The notes: generated by a model from the letters alone, not told the origin. Shown: positions 8,233-18,287, counted from the stretch's first letter. The stretch: DNA of 64,000 bases from Chryseobacterium camelliae (GCF_027920545.1 NZ_CP115859.1:1240001-1304000), one strand, 5' to 3'. Program-made: numbers and translations.

Positions 8233-11200
8233 TTAATAACGAATCCATTCTATTTTCATTGCAGAATTGAACTTTTCCAAATTACTTGGAAGCACAGTGC
8301 CTCCAGGAAAACCGTCAATTATCATATCTGATTCCATAAATATATAATTTTTATTACCTGGTGTAACAAATGACTTTGGTATTTTAATTTTTGCTGTGAA
8401 TGGTTTTGCAAATCTTGAATTTGTCCACATTTTCATTCCAGATTCTCCTACCCAGAATTGCTTTCCTTGGAATTGATTTGGATGTATTGAAAATCCTCTT
8501 TGTGCTTTAATAGACGCTAACTCATTCCAACCAAAATTCCTGTATACTATTACTTCCTCTTGACCTGGAGTCAGCTTATAATCGCCCCATTCGGTAATCG
8601 GTGTCACTTCTTCTGTCTGAGGGTTTATATTATATCCAACAGTTTTTTGAATTTGACCGTCCATTTCTCCTACAATCACTTTTGAAACTGTTGGGGTTGG
8701 GGTAGACGTTGGGGTTGGAGGAGAGTTCTTGGGCATATTTTTAAATGCCCATGGATTTCTTCCTTCAGCAACAGTTTTTCCAGTCCAAATATTTCCTTTT
8801 GCTCCAATGTTTGTATTAGCTACTCTAGCATTGCTGATTGCTTGACTAACTCCACCTGCTATCCCCCCAACAACAGCTCCTCCTATAGCTCCAGAAGCTA
8901 ATCCTGTTAAAGTACCTGTTAAGATATTTTCTCCAAACACCGCAGCAGTAAGCCCACCTGATAAGGCACCTCCGACTGCACCACCAACACCTCCTGCAAT
9001 TACACCACCTAGCACTCCACCGGTTACGCCACTCGCAGCCAGAGCAGCACTTCCAGCAGCAGCTCCAACACCACCACTAAAAGCACCAATAGCTGCTCCC
9101 ATAGCTATTTTCCCCCATGTAGCTCCATAATCCCATTTTAAAGGGTTCCATGTTCCGTTTGCTTTCGCACCGGTAACCCAGGCTCCAATCACAGCTCCAA
9201 CAACAACCCAAACAAACTCTCCATTGGGATCAGAGTACATAAGTGGATTATTCAGTACATATCCATATTTGTTATAATTCTGGGTATTGAATATATCTTG
9301 AATATTCTCATCTGCATTTAAAAATCTTCTCAGTAATGGATCATATAGTCTTCCGTTCATATGAATAATTCCTACCTCCCCAAAGTGTTCATGACTTGTA
9401 TAGCCTCTTTCTATTAGTAACAGCGTATTGTTGATTATATTTTTATCCGTAATAATAGCTCCGTTTCCTATCTGTAAGTGTGTGAAATTACCCCATGCAT
9501 CAAAATGCCTCTGCTCCAGTTTATTTCCCGCTTCATCACTGATGGCTAAAATACTTCCTATATAGTCTTTGTGCAAGAACTTATAAGAACCAACAATTTC
9601 ATCATAATTTTTAATGAAAATAATATTACTTTCATAAGGGGTACCACCAATATAAAGAACATGCTTCTCTTTTCCTGTATTATTATCTTTTACAACTTCA
9701 AAGCTTCCGTCTTCATTATAAAATTTAGTAAATTTCCCTTCTTCCGCTGCTGCAAAATTCCCTCCATAGGTCACTCTTTGCCTCATGCTTGTTAAACCAT
9801 ATTGAAAAGCTACATCACCTTTCATTCCATCTATAAATACCGGATCATTGTTCTCATTATATGCAATACTTTGGATAAGATCATTGGTATAATTCTGAAC
9901 TCCTTCACTATTCAAGATCATACTTGTAGGCTGATAAATCTTAGCTGCATTTTCATACTTCATTTTTCCTACCTGGTCATTTTCCAAAATCCTTCCTTTG
10001 GTATCATAAATATTCCTATTTAATAGTGGTTTAACACCTGTTACCGGATTAGTCCAGTTTACCAGTCTGTTATTATCATCATAATCAAATGATTCTGCAA
10101 TGGTGAAATCTCCTCCTGTTGTTCTGCTTTTCAATTCATTTTTGATTGCATCAAATGAATATGAAATTTGCAAAATGCTTGGTTTTAATTGTGAGGAGTG
10201 ATTAACACTGCTAAGAAACCCGTTTGGATCATATATATTGATAACAGTAGCTGACCCCAATTTAGAAGTTAGTACCTGACCTCTAGTATTGGTTTCGGTA
10301 AGCTGCCATAATACTTTTCCGGAATTTTTATCCTTAGCTTGATACAGTTCCCCATTCCATGAGCTGTAAACATTCTCTATCTGAACTTTAGTCATTACTC
10401 CTAAAGAGTAAAGCTGCTTTTCATAAGAAATCACTCTTCCTTTATCATCATAGGTGATTCCTTTCTGAATATAGTATTTGTCGTTACTATTTTCTGAGGA
10501 AGACAACAGTCTTCCCTGAGGATCGTACAATATATCAGAACTAAAAGCTTTTCCTTTTGAAGTTCCGGTTTTTGAAATTATTCTCCCTTTATTATCATAA
10601 GTGAGGGTAATCTTTTTATCTGTTGCCTGCCCGCCATCGGTAGTAGAGATTTCGTTCTGGTTTTTAAGCTGTCCCAGAGTATTATAGATATATTCCTTGG
10701 TTCCTTTGGGACTAATTATCTTTTTAGGCTGTCCTAATCCGTTATATTCATATTTATATACTCCGTTCAAGGGATCATTGAATTCCGATTTTCTCCCCCA
10801 TACATCATATTTGGTAATCACACTGTTTCCTTCGTATTGCGCTTTGATTTGTTCTCCTGCAGCATTATATGAAAAAGCAATTGTTCCTCCCTTATCAATA
10901 CTGTTTATCACATTCCCTAAAGCATCGGCAGTTTTTGAAGTTGTTCTTCCATACCCATTCAACTCTTTTACACTTGTCGTTAAACCTGAAACTGAAGTTT
11001 CCAACTGTTTACCGTTAAAAGCCGTAGCTGTTACTTTGGCAGGAAATACAGAATCATCATAAGCAATTACATTCCATTGGGTTGGATTTTGTCCTTCAAA
11101 ATAAGGTTCAGATTCTTTATTTTTTCTTCCTAAGACATCATATTCTGTTGTTGAAGAAACGAATTGACCTTGATTAAATGACTTGGTGGAAACTTTATAA

Positions 11201-14200
11201 TCTTGTCCCAGTTTATTAGTATATTTTTTTGAAACATCACCGTCCGGATCATATTGCGTAACAGTAATATTTAAACTGTTATCTCTCTCATATTGGTAAG
11301 TCGTTGTACCTCCTAAGTTTGTTTTAGAGGTTAACAATTTCCCCCAAGCATCGTAGGTATTGACAAGGGTATTGTTTAACGGATCGGTTTGTTTTTTTAT
11401 CTGTCCCCAATCATTATATTCGATTTGAGTAATTAGTCCTAAATTATCCGTTGCTTTGATAATAAACCTCCCTTTAGAATCATACTCTGCTTGAGAAGTC
11501 TGGGTTTGAGGATCTATACTATTGCCGATTAATTTTTGAGTGATATTTCCCCAACTATCATAACCATAAGTCTCCAGCAAATACCCTGTATTATCCCTAT
11601 TCCAGGTTTTTAATGTTTTTAAAAGATTATTTTCATAGATATATTCTTGTTTTGCAGATTTGATATCATTATATGCCTGTACCAGGTCATTCTTGGATTT
11701 GATACGCCCCACAAAGTAACCTGCTCCTACACCAGAAAAATTATTGAAATAATCAAAAGTAGAAGTCGATATTGCATACCCATTATTAATATTCGAAATA
11801 CTCTGAGAGGGCAGATAATAATCTCCATAAGTAATCGAACTTATTGTAAATGTATTGGTTAAAAAATCTTTACTTAATGAGTTTTTAGGAACTGTTGCCG
11901 TTACAACTTTTGGTTTGTCAATATCGTTAACCGTAGTTACAATCTGCCCATTTAACAATTTATCAGTTTGGTAAATTGTAGATTTAAAACTTAATAACTG
12001 TGTATTATTTTCAGATATATCTGCAGGAAAGATTTGCGATTCGGTATTGGTTCTAATTGACCATTCTTTTACCGGAATACCATCCAAAAGAGGATCAATT
12101 TCTACTCCTGACCAAACTTTAGTATTTTCAAAGCCATCAGCGTACCATGAAGAACGTGCAGATTGATGAAATCCAATCATTCCTTTTCCCTGCATGTGCC
12201 CAGTCATTCCTCTATACCGGAAATCCTGTTTGTTTCCTTCTCTTAAAAGTTGTGATACAGCATATGCTCTGTCTGCTCTCTGTAAAGAGAAATAAGGGTA
12301 ATACTCATTTCTTATTTTTTTATAGAAAAAAGAATTATTAGAATTATCTGAAACCATTTCCAGATAATTAATGTATGTTTTAACTCCTCCTTGATTTATT
12401 GATTTTATTCTTTTTAAATCATCAACCCCTGTAGGAGCTTTAATTCTAAGGACATTATCTTTTCTAAATAAAAAGACATTATAATAGTTATTATTCGCTC
12501 TGATAACATTTGTAATCGGCTGATATATAGACAAATCATCAATTGTCGCTCCTGGTGAATAAGTACCTGGCGGAGGAAATGTATAGATATTCTGTTGTTC
12601 AAAATCTATATCCCATAAGTTATACATCATTCCTTTGGACATTATTGAATTTACAACAACTCCTATTGCTCTTGCATTACTTATTAAATTTGAATAAGCA
12701 TGAACTTGTACTATATCGGATTTTCCATCCGAATTTAAATCAGATATAGAATACATTGTCCTACTAAATCTCAACCAAGCTCCATTATTTTGAGTAGACT
12801 CGTTTTTATACATTAAAAAATCCGGTTTAAAAAATGTATTAAAACTTTTTCCTGTCCCAATATAAAATCTCCAGTCATCCTTTCCAATTTTACCTTCAGT
12901 AATTGGCACCGTAAAATCAAGCTTGCCATCTCCATTAAAATCCCCAAATAAAACAGGGAATTCATTACCTTTAGTTTCTTCAAGATTCCCTGAAAACTTT
13001 ATTTTTTTTAAGTATTGGTTAGGATTTATCTTTACAAATTCAAATATAGTGTAATTAGTATTTGAAACGTTTATAATATCTATTTTGCCATCTCCATCCA
13101 CATCCATATACTTTTGATCAGTATAGGAATTTTCGTAGACTCCCGCATCCAGTGTGTAAGTAGACAGCGGATTATTGGAATTTTTCAAATCAACAATAAA
13201 ATTACCTAGCTCATATGTATTGCATTCTAATTGTTGACATAAAGGAGGCTTAATAATATTCTCACCATCAGAAGCAGGAGAGATAGGATCTACATCAGAA
13301 CAACCTGGAATTTGTACAAATTGACAAACCCTTTGTTTTAATGAAATGAATACATCAGATATTCCATCTCCATTAACATCCCCTTCTTTCAAAATACCTA
13401 CCGTTGTAGTACACCCCTCTCCTCCAGGCTGGGAAGTACAAGTGGAAATGTCAAAGATTTCTTTTTCAAATACTTTTACAAATGTATTATTCTTAAAAAC
13501 ATACCCTGTAACTTTTCCATTTTCATATTGAACTATCCCATTACCATTAAATACTTGTCCGTCTTCATCTAATATAGTATTGACAACAATAGCATTTGAA
13601 CTAAAATATTTATTAGATTGAATAATATTAAAACTATCATTGAAAGCTCCAAATTTCACAGTCCCATCGGTCATTACAAAATCCAGATAAGCGTCACCAT
13701 TGAAATCGCCAGTAAACCTGATATTATCAAATGTTGTTTCAGTACCTGTATTCATACCATGCACTAAAGTTGAGTTCATTTGCGGGTACTCGAAAAAGAC
13801 TGGATTTGCTTGTTCGTTAGCCGAATTATATTCAGTTATTTTTTCAATAAATTGGTATGCAGTACCATTATTAGTATAATCTATTGAATATTTCTTAAAT
13901 TGATTACCATCTGTTTTTACAATAATATCTTTTAAAGTTTTTGTTTGTGAAAACAATGTACCAGCGCCATTTATATATGCTCCTTCAAATACACTTTTAT
14001 CAATATAGTTAAAATTAATTTCATTAAAAGAGGATGTACCTAACATTTCATTTCCTCCCCAAGTAATAGATTTAATAATACTAATATTGTTTTCTTGTTC
14101 ATAACTATAATTTACAATATTTCCTTGAGGATCTTTCCATTTTACAATATTGAAACTTAATCTATTTGTAGCATCATTCCAGCCGGAACCAGTTCCTCCA

Positions 14201-14898
14201 TACCAAGCCTGCGAACCATCTTCAAAAGTAACCTCCCAATATTCTGGTTGTTTCCAATTCGGTATATTACCAATAGATTTAATTCTTATATTAGAATATT
14301 TCTCAGTAACGTATTCAGCACCATCTTTTCCATATTCTCCAGACTTAAGAATTAACCTTTGTCCATTTAAACTATAGTAATCAGTATAGTCTATTTGAAT
14401 ATTTTTTACATCATTATCGTTTTCAATTGTACGTCCAATCCTTAGAATATTACTAATCCCAGATATATTCCATCCATACCCCGCTATTCCATTTACAGAA
14501 CCACTATTATAAACGAGATCGATTTTTGGAGTTATATCTCTTATTCCTAATGGAGTTGCTATAGGTAATGTAAATTGTAATTGTCCGGCAGCAGTTACTG
14601 CAATATTCCCTTTTGTATCATGAAAACTTTGTCCAGCAGGCGCTGCTGTCCCCGATGGGTTAGTCGCTCCAGCTCCAGAATCTACAGGACCTCCTCCCGG
14701 GTTTTCCGTGCCGGGGCCAATCTTAGCGATGAAAGGATTTGAAACACTTGAGGTTGCGTGAAATCCCTGTGTTAAAACTACCCTCTGCGGATCCTGAACC
14801 GTTCGGGTCGTACTTTCTGCCTGATACAGTAAGGTCTGTGAAAAGCCCATGACTGAACACAACGACAGTATAAATGATGAAAATAATTTCATATTCAT
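8233..14898 (-). CDS. SpvB/RHS-repeat polymorphic toxin (2221 aa)
   Basis: A Sec signal peptide (LFSSFILSLCSVMGFSQ) is followed by an SpvB-like N-terminal region. VCBS/FG-GAP calcium-type repeats come next at about residues 395-725 (GDFNGDAYLDF, GDVNGDGISD, DVDGDGKID, GDFNGDGKLDF, DLNSDGKSD). A long series of YD/RHS repeats runs to about 1850, ending in the RHS core cap GRLYDPLLRRFLNADENIQD near 1855 and YGYVLNNPLMYSDPNGE near 1890. A glycine/alanine-rich hydrophobic stretch and a PTPTSTPTPT linker (about 2062) lead to a variable tip of about 145 residues. The tip starts EEVIVYRNFGWNELASI and includes GKQFWVGESG, a layout seen in ADP-ribosyltransferase-type toxins; this is tentative. Third gene of a four-gene operon. 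Confidence 0.9.
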   Translation of the reverse strand: MNMKLFSSFILSLCSVMGFSQTLLYQAESTTRTVQDPQRVVLTQGFHATSSVSNPFIAKIGPGTENPGGGPVDSGAGATNPSGTAAPAGQSFHDTKGNIAVTAAGQLQFTLPIATPLGIRDITPKIDLVYNSGSVNGIAGYGWNISGISNILRIGRTIENDNDVKNIQIDYTDYYSLNGQRLILKSGEYGKDGAEYVTEKYSNIRIKSIGNIPNWKQPEYWEVTFEDGSQAWYGGTGSGWNDATNRLSFNIVKWKDPQGNIVNYSYEQENNISIIKSITWGGNEMLGTSSFNEINFNYIDKSVFEGAYINGAGTLFSQTKTLKDIIVKTDGNQFKKYSIDYTNNGTAYQFIEKITEYNSANEQANPVFFEYPQMNSTLVHGMNTGTETTFDNIRFTGDFNGDAYLDFVMTDGTVKFGAFNDSFNIIQSNKYFSSNAIVVNTILDEDGQVFNGNGIVQYENGKVTGYVFKNNTFVKVFEKEIFDISTCTSQPGGEGCTTTVGILKEGDVNGDGISDVFISLKQRVCQFVQIPGCSDVDPISPASDGENIIKPPLCQQLECNTYELGNFIVDLKNSNNPLSTYTLDAGVYENSYTDQKYMDVDGDGKIDIINVSNTNYTIFEFVKINPNQYLKKIKFSGNLEETKGNEFPVLFGDFNGDGKLDFTVPITEGKIGKDDWRFYIGTGKSFNTFFKPDFLMYKNESTQNNGAWLRFSRTMYSISDLNSDGKSDIVQVHAYSNLISNARAIGVVVNSIMSKGMMYNLWDIDFEQQNIYTFPPPGTYSPGATIDDLSIYQPITNVIRANNNYYNVFLFRKDNVLRIKAPTGVDDLKRIKSINQGGVKTYINYLEMVSDNSNNSFFYKKIRNEYYPYFSLQRADRAYAVSQLLREGNKQDFRYRGMTGHMQGKGMIGFHQSARSSWYADGFENTKVWSGVEIDPLLDGIPVKEWSIRTNTESQIFPADISENNTQLLSFKSTIYQTDKLLNGQIVTTVNDIDKPKVVTATVPKNSLSKDFLTNTFTISSITYGDYYLPSQSISNINNGYAISTSTFDYFNNFSGVGAGYFVGRIKSKNDLVQAYNDIKSAKQEYIYENNLLKTLKTWNRDNTGYLLETYGYDSWGNITQKLIGNSIDPQTQTSQAEYDSKGRFIIKATDNLGLITQIEYNDWGQIKKQTDPLNNTLVNTYDAWGKLLTSKTNLGGTTTYQYERDNSLNITVTQYDPDGDVSKKYTNKLGQDYKVSTKSFNQGQFVSSTTEYDVLGRKNKESEPYFEGQNPTQWNVIAYDDSVFPAKVTATAFNGKQLETSVSGLTTSVKELNGYGRTTSKTADALGNVINSIDKGGTIAFSYNAAGEQIKAQYEGNSVITKYDVWGRKSEFNDPLNGVYKYEYNGLGQPKKIISPKGTKEYIYNTLGQLKNQNEISTTDGGQATDKKITLTYDNKGRIISKTGTSKGKAFSSDILYDPQGRLLSSSENSNDKYYIQKGITYDDKGRVISYEKQLYSLGVMTKVQIENVYSSWNGELYQAKDKNSGKVLWQLTETNTRGQVLTSKLGSATVINIYDPNGFLSSVNHSSQLKPSILQISYSFDAIKNELKSRTTGGDFTIAESFDYDDNNRLVNWTNPVTGVKPLLNRNIYDTKGRILENDQVGKMKYENAAKIYQPTSMILNSEGVQNYTNDLIQSIAYNENNDPVFIDGMKGDVAFQYGLTSMRQRVTYGGNFAAAEEGKFTKFYNEDGSFEVVKDNNTGKEKHVLYIGGTPYESNIIFIKNYDEIVGSYKFLHKDYIGSILAISDEAGNKLEQRHFDAWGNFTHLQIGNGAIITDKNIINNTLLLIERGYTSHEHFGEVGIIHMNGRLYDPLLRRFLNADENIQDIFNTQNYNKYGYVLNNPLMYSDPNGEFVWVVVGAVIGAWVTGAKANGTWNPLKWDYGATWGKIAMGAAIGAFSGGVGAAAGSAALAASGVTGGVLGGVIAGGVGGAVGGALSGGLTAAVFGENILTGTLTGLASGAIGGAVVGGIAGGVSQAISNARVANTNIGAKGNIWTGKTVAEGRNPWAFKNMPKNSPPTPTSTPTPTVSKVIVGEMDGQIQKTVGYNINPQTEEVTPITEWGDYKLTPGQEEVIVYRNFGWNELASIKAQRGFSIHPNQFQGKQFWVGESGMKMWTNSRFAKPFTAKIKIPKSFVTPGNKNYIFMESDMIIDGFPGGTVLPSNLEKFNSAMKIEWIRY

Positions 14899-14927
14899 TG
14901 TTTAAAAATAAATTAATTGGGTATTAG

Positions 14928-15431
14928 TTATCGCTTGGTAATGTTTTTGCTGAAAATCCTTCCGTCCTTCAAAGTAAAACGAATTACATACACTCCCCAG
15001 TCATAACCAGTCATATTGATTTTTAGCTGTTTATTAAGGCCAGGAGTATTTTGCTGCTGAAACTTCCAGTGTATTGTACTATGCTGATATAATGAAACAG
15101 ACTCGATAAGTCCATCAACTTCATCCGTCCAGTCTATAGTAAGATAATCATTAACAGGAACCGGATATAATCTGATTTGTTTCCAAAAAGCTTTTTCATC
15201 TATTACTGTTGCTGAGGATAAGGTAGTGCCCTTAACCGCCTCTATGGATTGCACTTCCGGCTTTATCTCTTCGGTTTGTGCTGTTCTTGACAACATGCCA
15301 TCTCCTCTGAATACTTGATTTCCTGCTTCATCATAACTGAAATAAACTATCGGTTGAGGAGGTGGAATTATTTGTGAAAAACCCAATACCCCTATCAGAG
15401 TAGAGAGTAGAGAATAAAATTTTGCTTTCAT
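14928..15431 (-). CDS. short YD-motif protein with T9SS type A sorting domain
   Basis: 167 residues from the ATG at 15431 (MKAKFYSLLST). A longer start at 15452 would overlap the upstream gene. A signal peptide is followed by one RHS-like YFSYDEAGNQVFRGDG motif, a disordered linker, and a C-terminal region matching the type IX secretion sorting domain (RLYPVPVNDYLTIDW, GVYVIRFTLKDGRIFSKNI). It looks like the ends of a secreted RHS-type protein with the middle removed. It sits 29 bp before the RHS toxin and 7 bp after the tail-fibre-like gene, so it is cotranscribed with both. Confidence 0.75.
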   Translation of the reverse strand: MKAKFYSLLSTLIGVLGFSQIIPPPQPIVYFSYDEAGNQVFRGDGMLSRTAQTEEIKPEVQSIEAVKGTTLSSATVIDEKAFWKQIRLYPVPVNDYLTIDWTDEVDGLIESVSLYQHSTIHWKFQQQNTPGLNKQLKINMTGYDWGVYVIRFTLKDGRIFSKNITKR

Positions 15432-15438
15432 TGTGGTT

Positions 15439-16365
15439 TTATTTTTTATCAATCATTAACTTTTCCAGCTTCTCTTCTAATATTTCAATCTTTTCTGATT
15501 GTGATTTCAATTGCTTATTCTGCTCAATGGTATAAAGAGTCAATTCTTCTATTTTTTCCAATAGTTTGACATTCATCTCCCCCAATTTAGCTCCATTTTT
15601 CACCATATCAGTAGCTGAATCTATATTCGGTAAATGACCATTCTCTTTTATAAATTTCTCGACTTCAGATAGAGATTTTAAATCATATTCTTTTTTGAAC
15701 ACGTAATCCGGCCAGTTTTGTAAATCAACTTTGACTTCTTTTGCATGAATCAATCCATTCACATCAAGTGTATTTAAAGGATTACTTACTCCAATACCTA
15801 CATTTCCATTTGCCAATGCAGCAAAATTAGAAGTCTTGGCAGTAATATCCCCAGCCCCATAATAAGTACCTTTTGGCAAGTTATAAAGAGGATCAGTTAT
15901 AGAAACCGTACTTAAATTCTGTCCTGCTGCATCTTGATGTGATCCTGTATTACTTATTAATTCTGCATTGCCATAATAATATTTTGTTCCTCCTCTTAAA
16001 AATACAACAATGTCATTATTTGCAAAAGCACATACAACTCTACCCACAAAAGATATTGTCTGACCATTTGAAGAGGGAGCATCTACTCCAAAGGTAAAAT
16101 TATCTACTCTTAAACTATTACCATTTGAACCCCATCCATAACCAATACCTGTTATGGCAACAATACCATGAGCAAGCCAATATCTATCTTCATGAATATT
16201 TGGTCTTGAAATAAAGAAAGTCCTATTTCCTCCGTCTGCCGTAGTAGATCTGAAAACAACAGGAACATACTGATCCTGAGTGCCAACTGTGGTAAAGTTT
16301 AAAAATGATTGTGAAAATGATTGCTGAAAAAATACAATCATCAGTAAGAAATAAATCTTTTTCAT
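15439..16365 (-). CDS. exported tail-fibre-like protein with coiled-coil C-terminus
   Basis: 308 residues, with a signal peptide (IYFLLMIVFFQQSFSQS). The N-terminal half is a beta-rich domain without a family I can name. Near residue 190 it carries NVGIGVSNPLNTLDVNG, the motif found in Bacteroidota phage-tail-fibre and surface proteins. A short conserved segment follows (YDLKSLSEVEKFIKENGHLP), and then a long coiled coil to the end (LLEKIEELTLYTIEQNKQLK onward). Proteins of this type often precede secreted RHS genes in Bacteroidota. First gene of the toxin operon, with a leader of about 370 nt. Confidence 0.75.
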   Translation of the reverse strand: MKKIYFLLMIVFFQQSFSQSFLNFTTVGTQDQYVPVVFRSTTADGGNRTFFISRPNIHEDRYWLAHGIVAITGIGYGWGSNGNSLRVDNFTFGVDAPSSNGQTISFVGRVVCAFANNDIVVFLRGGTKYYYGNAELISNTGSHQDAAGQNLSTVSITDPLYNLPKGTYYGAGDITAKTSNFAALANGNVGIGVSNPLNTLDVNGLIHAKEVKVDLQNWPDYVFKKEYDLKSLSEVEKFIKENGHLPNIDSATDMVKNGAKLGEMNVKLLEKIEELTLYTIEQNKQLKSQSEKIEILEEKLEKLMIDKK

Positions 16366-16735
16366 AGAGTATATATTTATTAAAGTTTTAATTTTTGTTT
16401 TAAAAACAGTTTTCTATTCTGGTCAATAGCTTTCTGTAATCTTTGTATTTTTTTGAAATAATTTAATCTTAGCTACATCTTTTCCTTTTTTTTGTTGAAA
16501 TAACTGCAGAAGCAATATTCAATAGCTTTTCATGACTGATGAATTTATATTATTATTCCTTGTAATTAAAATTATGCAAAATTAACACTTATTAACACAC
16601 CTTATAATCACATTAATGAGAATTAACATGATAGTTATCATATTAAAAATCATAAAATTAACTAAGATTTACTTTTTTAAAAAACTATAAATTACATCAC
16701 CTTACAGTGTTTTTTTGTTCTTACCATTTCAAAAG

Positions 16736-16770
16736 CAAAGGTAATTACTTACTGCGCCAAAACTTGACGC
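16736..16770 (-). promoter_or_regulatory. promoter and 17-bp inverted repeat of the RHS operon
   Basis: On the minus strand, 16770-16754 reads GCGTCAA-GTT-TTGGCGC, a near-perfect inverted repeat that includes TTTG. A 14-bp spacer follows, then TACCTTTG (16743-16736), a canonical -7 box. The same block occurs at 59940-59974 before the second toxin. The remaining 16366-16735 stretch is an AT-rich untranslated leader with no open frame that I can support. Confidence 0.75.
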
Positions 16771-16822
16771 ATAAAAAAACTCTTCAAAATGAAGAGCTTT
16801 TTTATATTAATTTTCGTTTAAA
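16771..16822. repeat. right copy of the direct repeat bounding the RHS island
   Basis: Contains the hairpin CTCTTCA-AAA-TGAAGAG with an extended T run (terminator of the aminotransferase on the minus strand) and the 20 bases 16803-16822, identical to 7839-7858. This copy is contiguous with the intact aminotransferase gene, whose last codons it contains. The RHS-operon inverted repeat begins directly at its left border. Confidence 0.85.
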
Positions 16823-17988
16823 ACATCCAGAATAATCTGACATCCTTCTTTGATTTCTTCCGGAGAAATCGTCAGCGGTGGTGAAATTCTCAGGTATTCA
16901 TTTCGGTATAACTGCCAGAAAACAATCAATCCTTTTTCCATACATTTCTTCGCAACATTCAGGGTATACTCCGGAGAGCCCAGATTTACGGCAAGCATCA
17001 ATCCTTTACCATTGATATTTTGAATTTTTGGATGCGCTAGCAATGATCTGAATAATTTTTCTTTTTCTTCCACTTCATTCATCAATCCGCTTTCCAGTAC
17101 TTCTTTTAAAGTTACATAACTGGAAGCAGCAATTAATGGGTTTCCTCCAAAAGTCGTTATATGTCCCAGTTTTGGAGAATGAGCCAATGTTTCCATTATT
17201 TCTCTCGAACTCATAAAGGCTCCTACGGGAACACCTCCTCCCATTCCTTTACCCATCACCAAAATATCGGGAACAATTCCGAAATGTTCAAAAGAAAATA
17301 ATTTCCCGGTTCTCCCGAATCCCGGCTGAATTTCGTCAAGAATTAAAAGAGCTCCAACTTCTTCACATCTTCTTTTCAGCTTGATCAGATAATCATCATT
17401 GGGAACCAAAAAGCCTGCTGCTCCCTGAATGGTCTCAAGAATTACACAAGCAGTTTTTTCTGTGATCTTATCGAAGTCATTTTCATTGTTAAATTCAATA
17501 AAAGAAACCATCGGCAGCAAAGGACGAAATTCTCTTTTATGGGTTTCATTACCTGAAACACTTAATGCACCATGCGTATTTCCGTGGTATGAGTTTTTAA
17601 ATGAAACAATCTCTTCTCTTCCTGTGTATCTTTTAGCCAGTTTTAAACTGCCGTCAATCGCTTCAGCACCACTGTTTACTAAATACGTTATTTCCAAAGG
17701 ATCCGGAGTTGCTTCTGCCAATAGTTTACATAAAGCGATTGGCTTTTCCTGAGCATATTCTCCATACACCATTACGTGAAGGTATTTCTCAGCCTGTTCT
17801 TTGATGGCATTCACCACTTTTGGATGGGAATGGCCTAACGTATTCGCTGAAACTCCTGCTACAAAGTCTAAATATTTTTTTCCGCCTGTACCGTAAATAT
17901 AGCTCCCAACTGCTTTTTCAACTTCAAAACCTGCAGCAAACTTAGTCGTCTGAGCCTGATATGTAAAAAAATCTTTTTGCATTTCCAT
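16807..17988 (-). CDS. class III (PLP) aminotransferase, acetylornithine/ornithine type
   Basis: 393 residues from the ATG at 17988; a CTG seven codons upstream is less likely. Family motifs are in order: VAGVSANTLGHSHPKV, YLVNSGAEAIDGSLKLAKRY (PLP phosphate), SYHGNTHGALSVSG, the DEIQPGFGRTGKLF aspartate motif, and VMGKGMGGGVPVGAF with the PLP-binding lysine. It transfers an amino group, probably from an omega-amino acid to 2-oxoglutarate; the exact substrate is not fixed by sequence. No other arginine-pathway genes are adjacent. Its 3' end is duplicated at 7839-7858. Confidence 0.85.
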   Translation of the reverse strand: MEMQKDFFTYQAQTTKFAAGFEVEKAVGSYIYGTGGKKYLDFVAGVSANTLGHSHPKVVNAIKEQAEKYLHVMVYGEYAQEKPIALCKLLAEATPDPLEITYLVNSGAEAIDGSLKLAKRYTGREEIVSFKNSYHGNTHGALSVSGNETHKREFRPLLPMVSFIEFNNENDFDKITEKTACVILETIQGAAGFLVPNDDYLIKLKRRCEEVGALLILDEIQPGFGRTGKLFSFEHFGIVPDILVMGKGMGGGVPVGAFMSSREIMETLAHSPKLGHITTFGGNPLIAASSYVTLKEVLESGLMNEVEEKEKLFRSLLAHPKIQNINGKGLMLAVNLGSPEYTLNVAKKCMEKGLIVFWQLYRNEYLRISPPLTISPEEIKEGCQIILDVLNEN

Positions 17989-18287
17989 TATAAGAAAAAT
18001 TTTCAGCAAAGCTATAAAACATTCGCTAAACTCTAAAATTAGAGCGTGCTTAAAATTTAAGAATTTAATTTACATTTTTTGCTGCAAATGAATTTTACCA
18101 TTAAGATGCCTTAAGATTTTTAGAACATTAAGTTAGTTCGTACATTAAAAATATTTAGTTTATAAAAAAATCTTTGATTTTTTCTTAATTAAATTTAACA
18201 GCTTAATAAATCTTAATGGTTTAATAAAAATCCAAAAAAATCGTACAGCTCATAAAAAAGACCAGCTTCTACAAACTGGCCTTTCTA
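17989..18287. other. AT-rich intergenic region with the OstA-like gene terminator
   Basis: About 300 bp with no coding potential. It should hold the aminotransferase promoter on the minus strand, but no clear TAnnTTTG box was found. At 18254-18282 an AAAG-CCAG / CTGG-CTTT hairpin with T residues on the minus strand ends the OstA-like transcript. Confidence 0.55.

Noticed and set aside
8233..14898. Several open frames on the plus strand inside the RHS gene (for example 9571-9795, 10697-11062, 13346-13531)
   Set aside because: They are shadows of the long, well-supported RHS frame on the other strand, lack family features and have no promoters.
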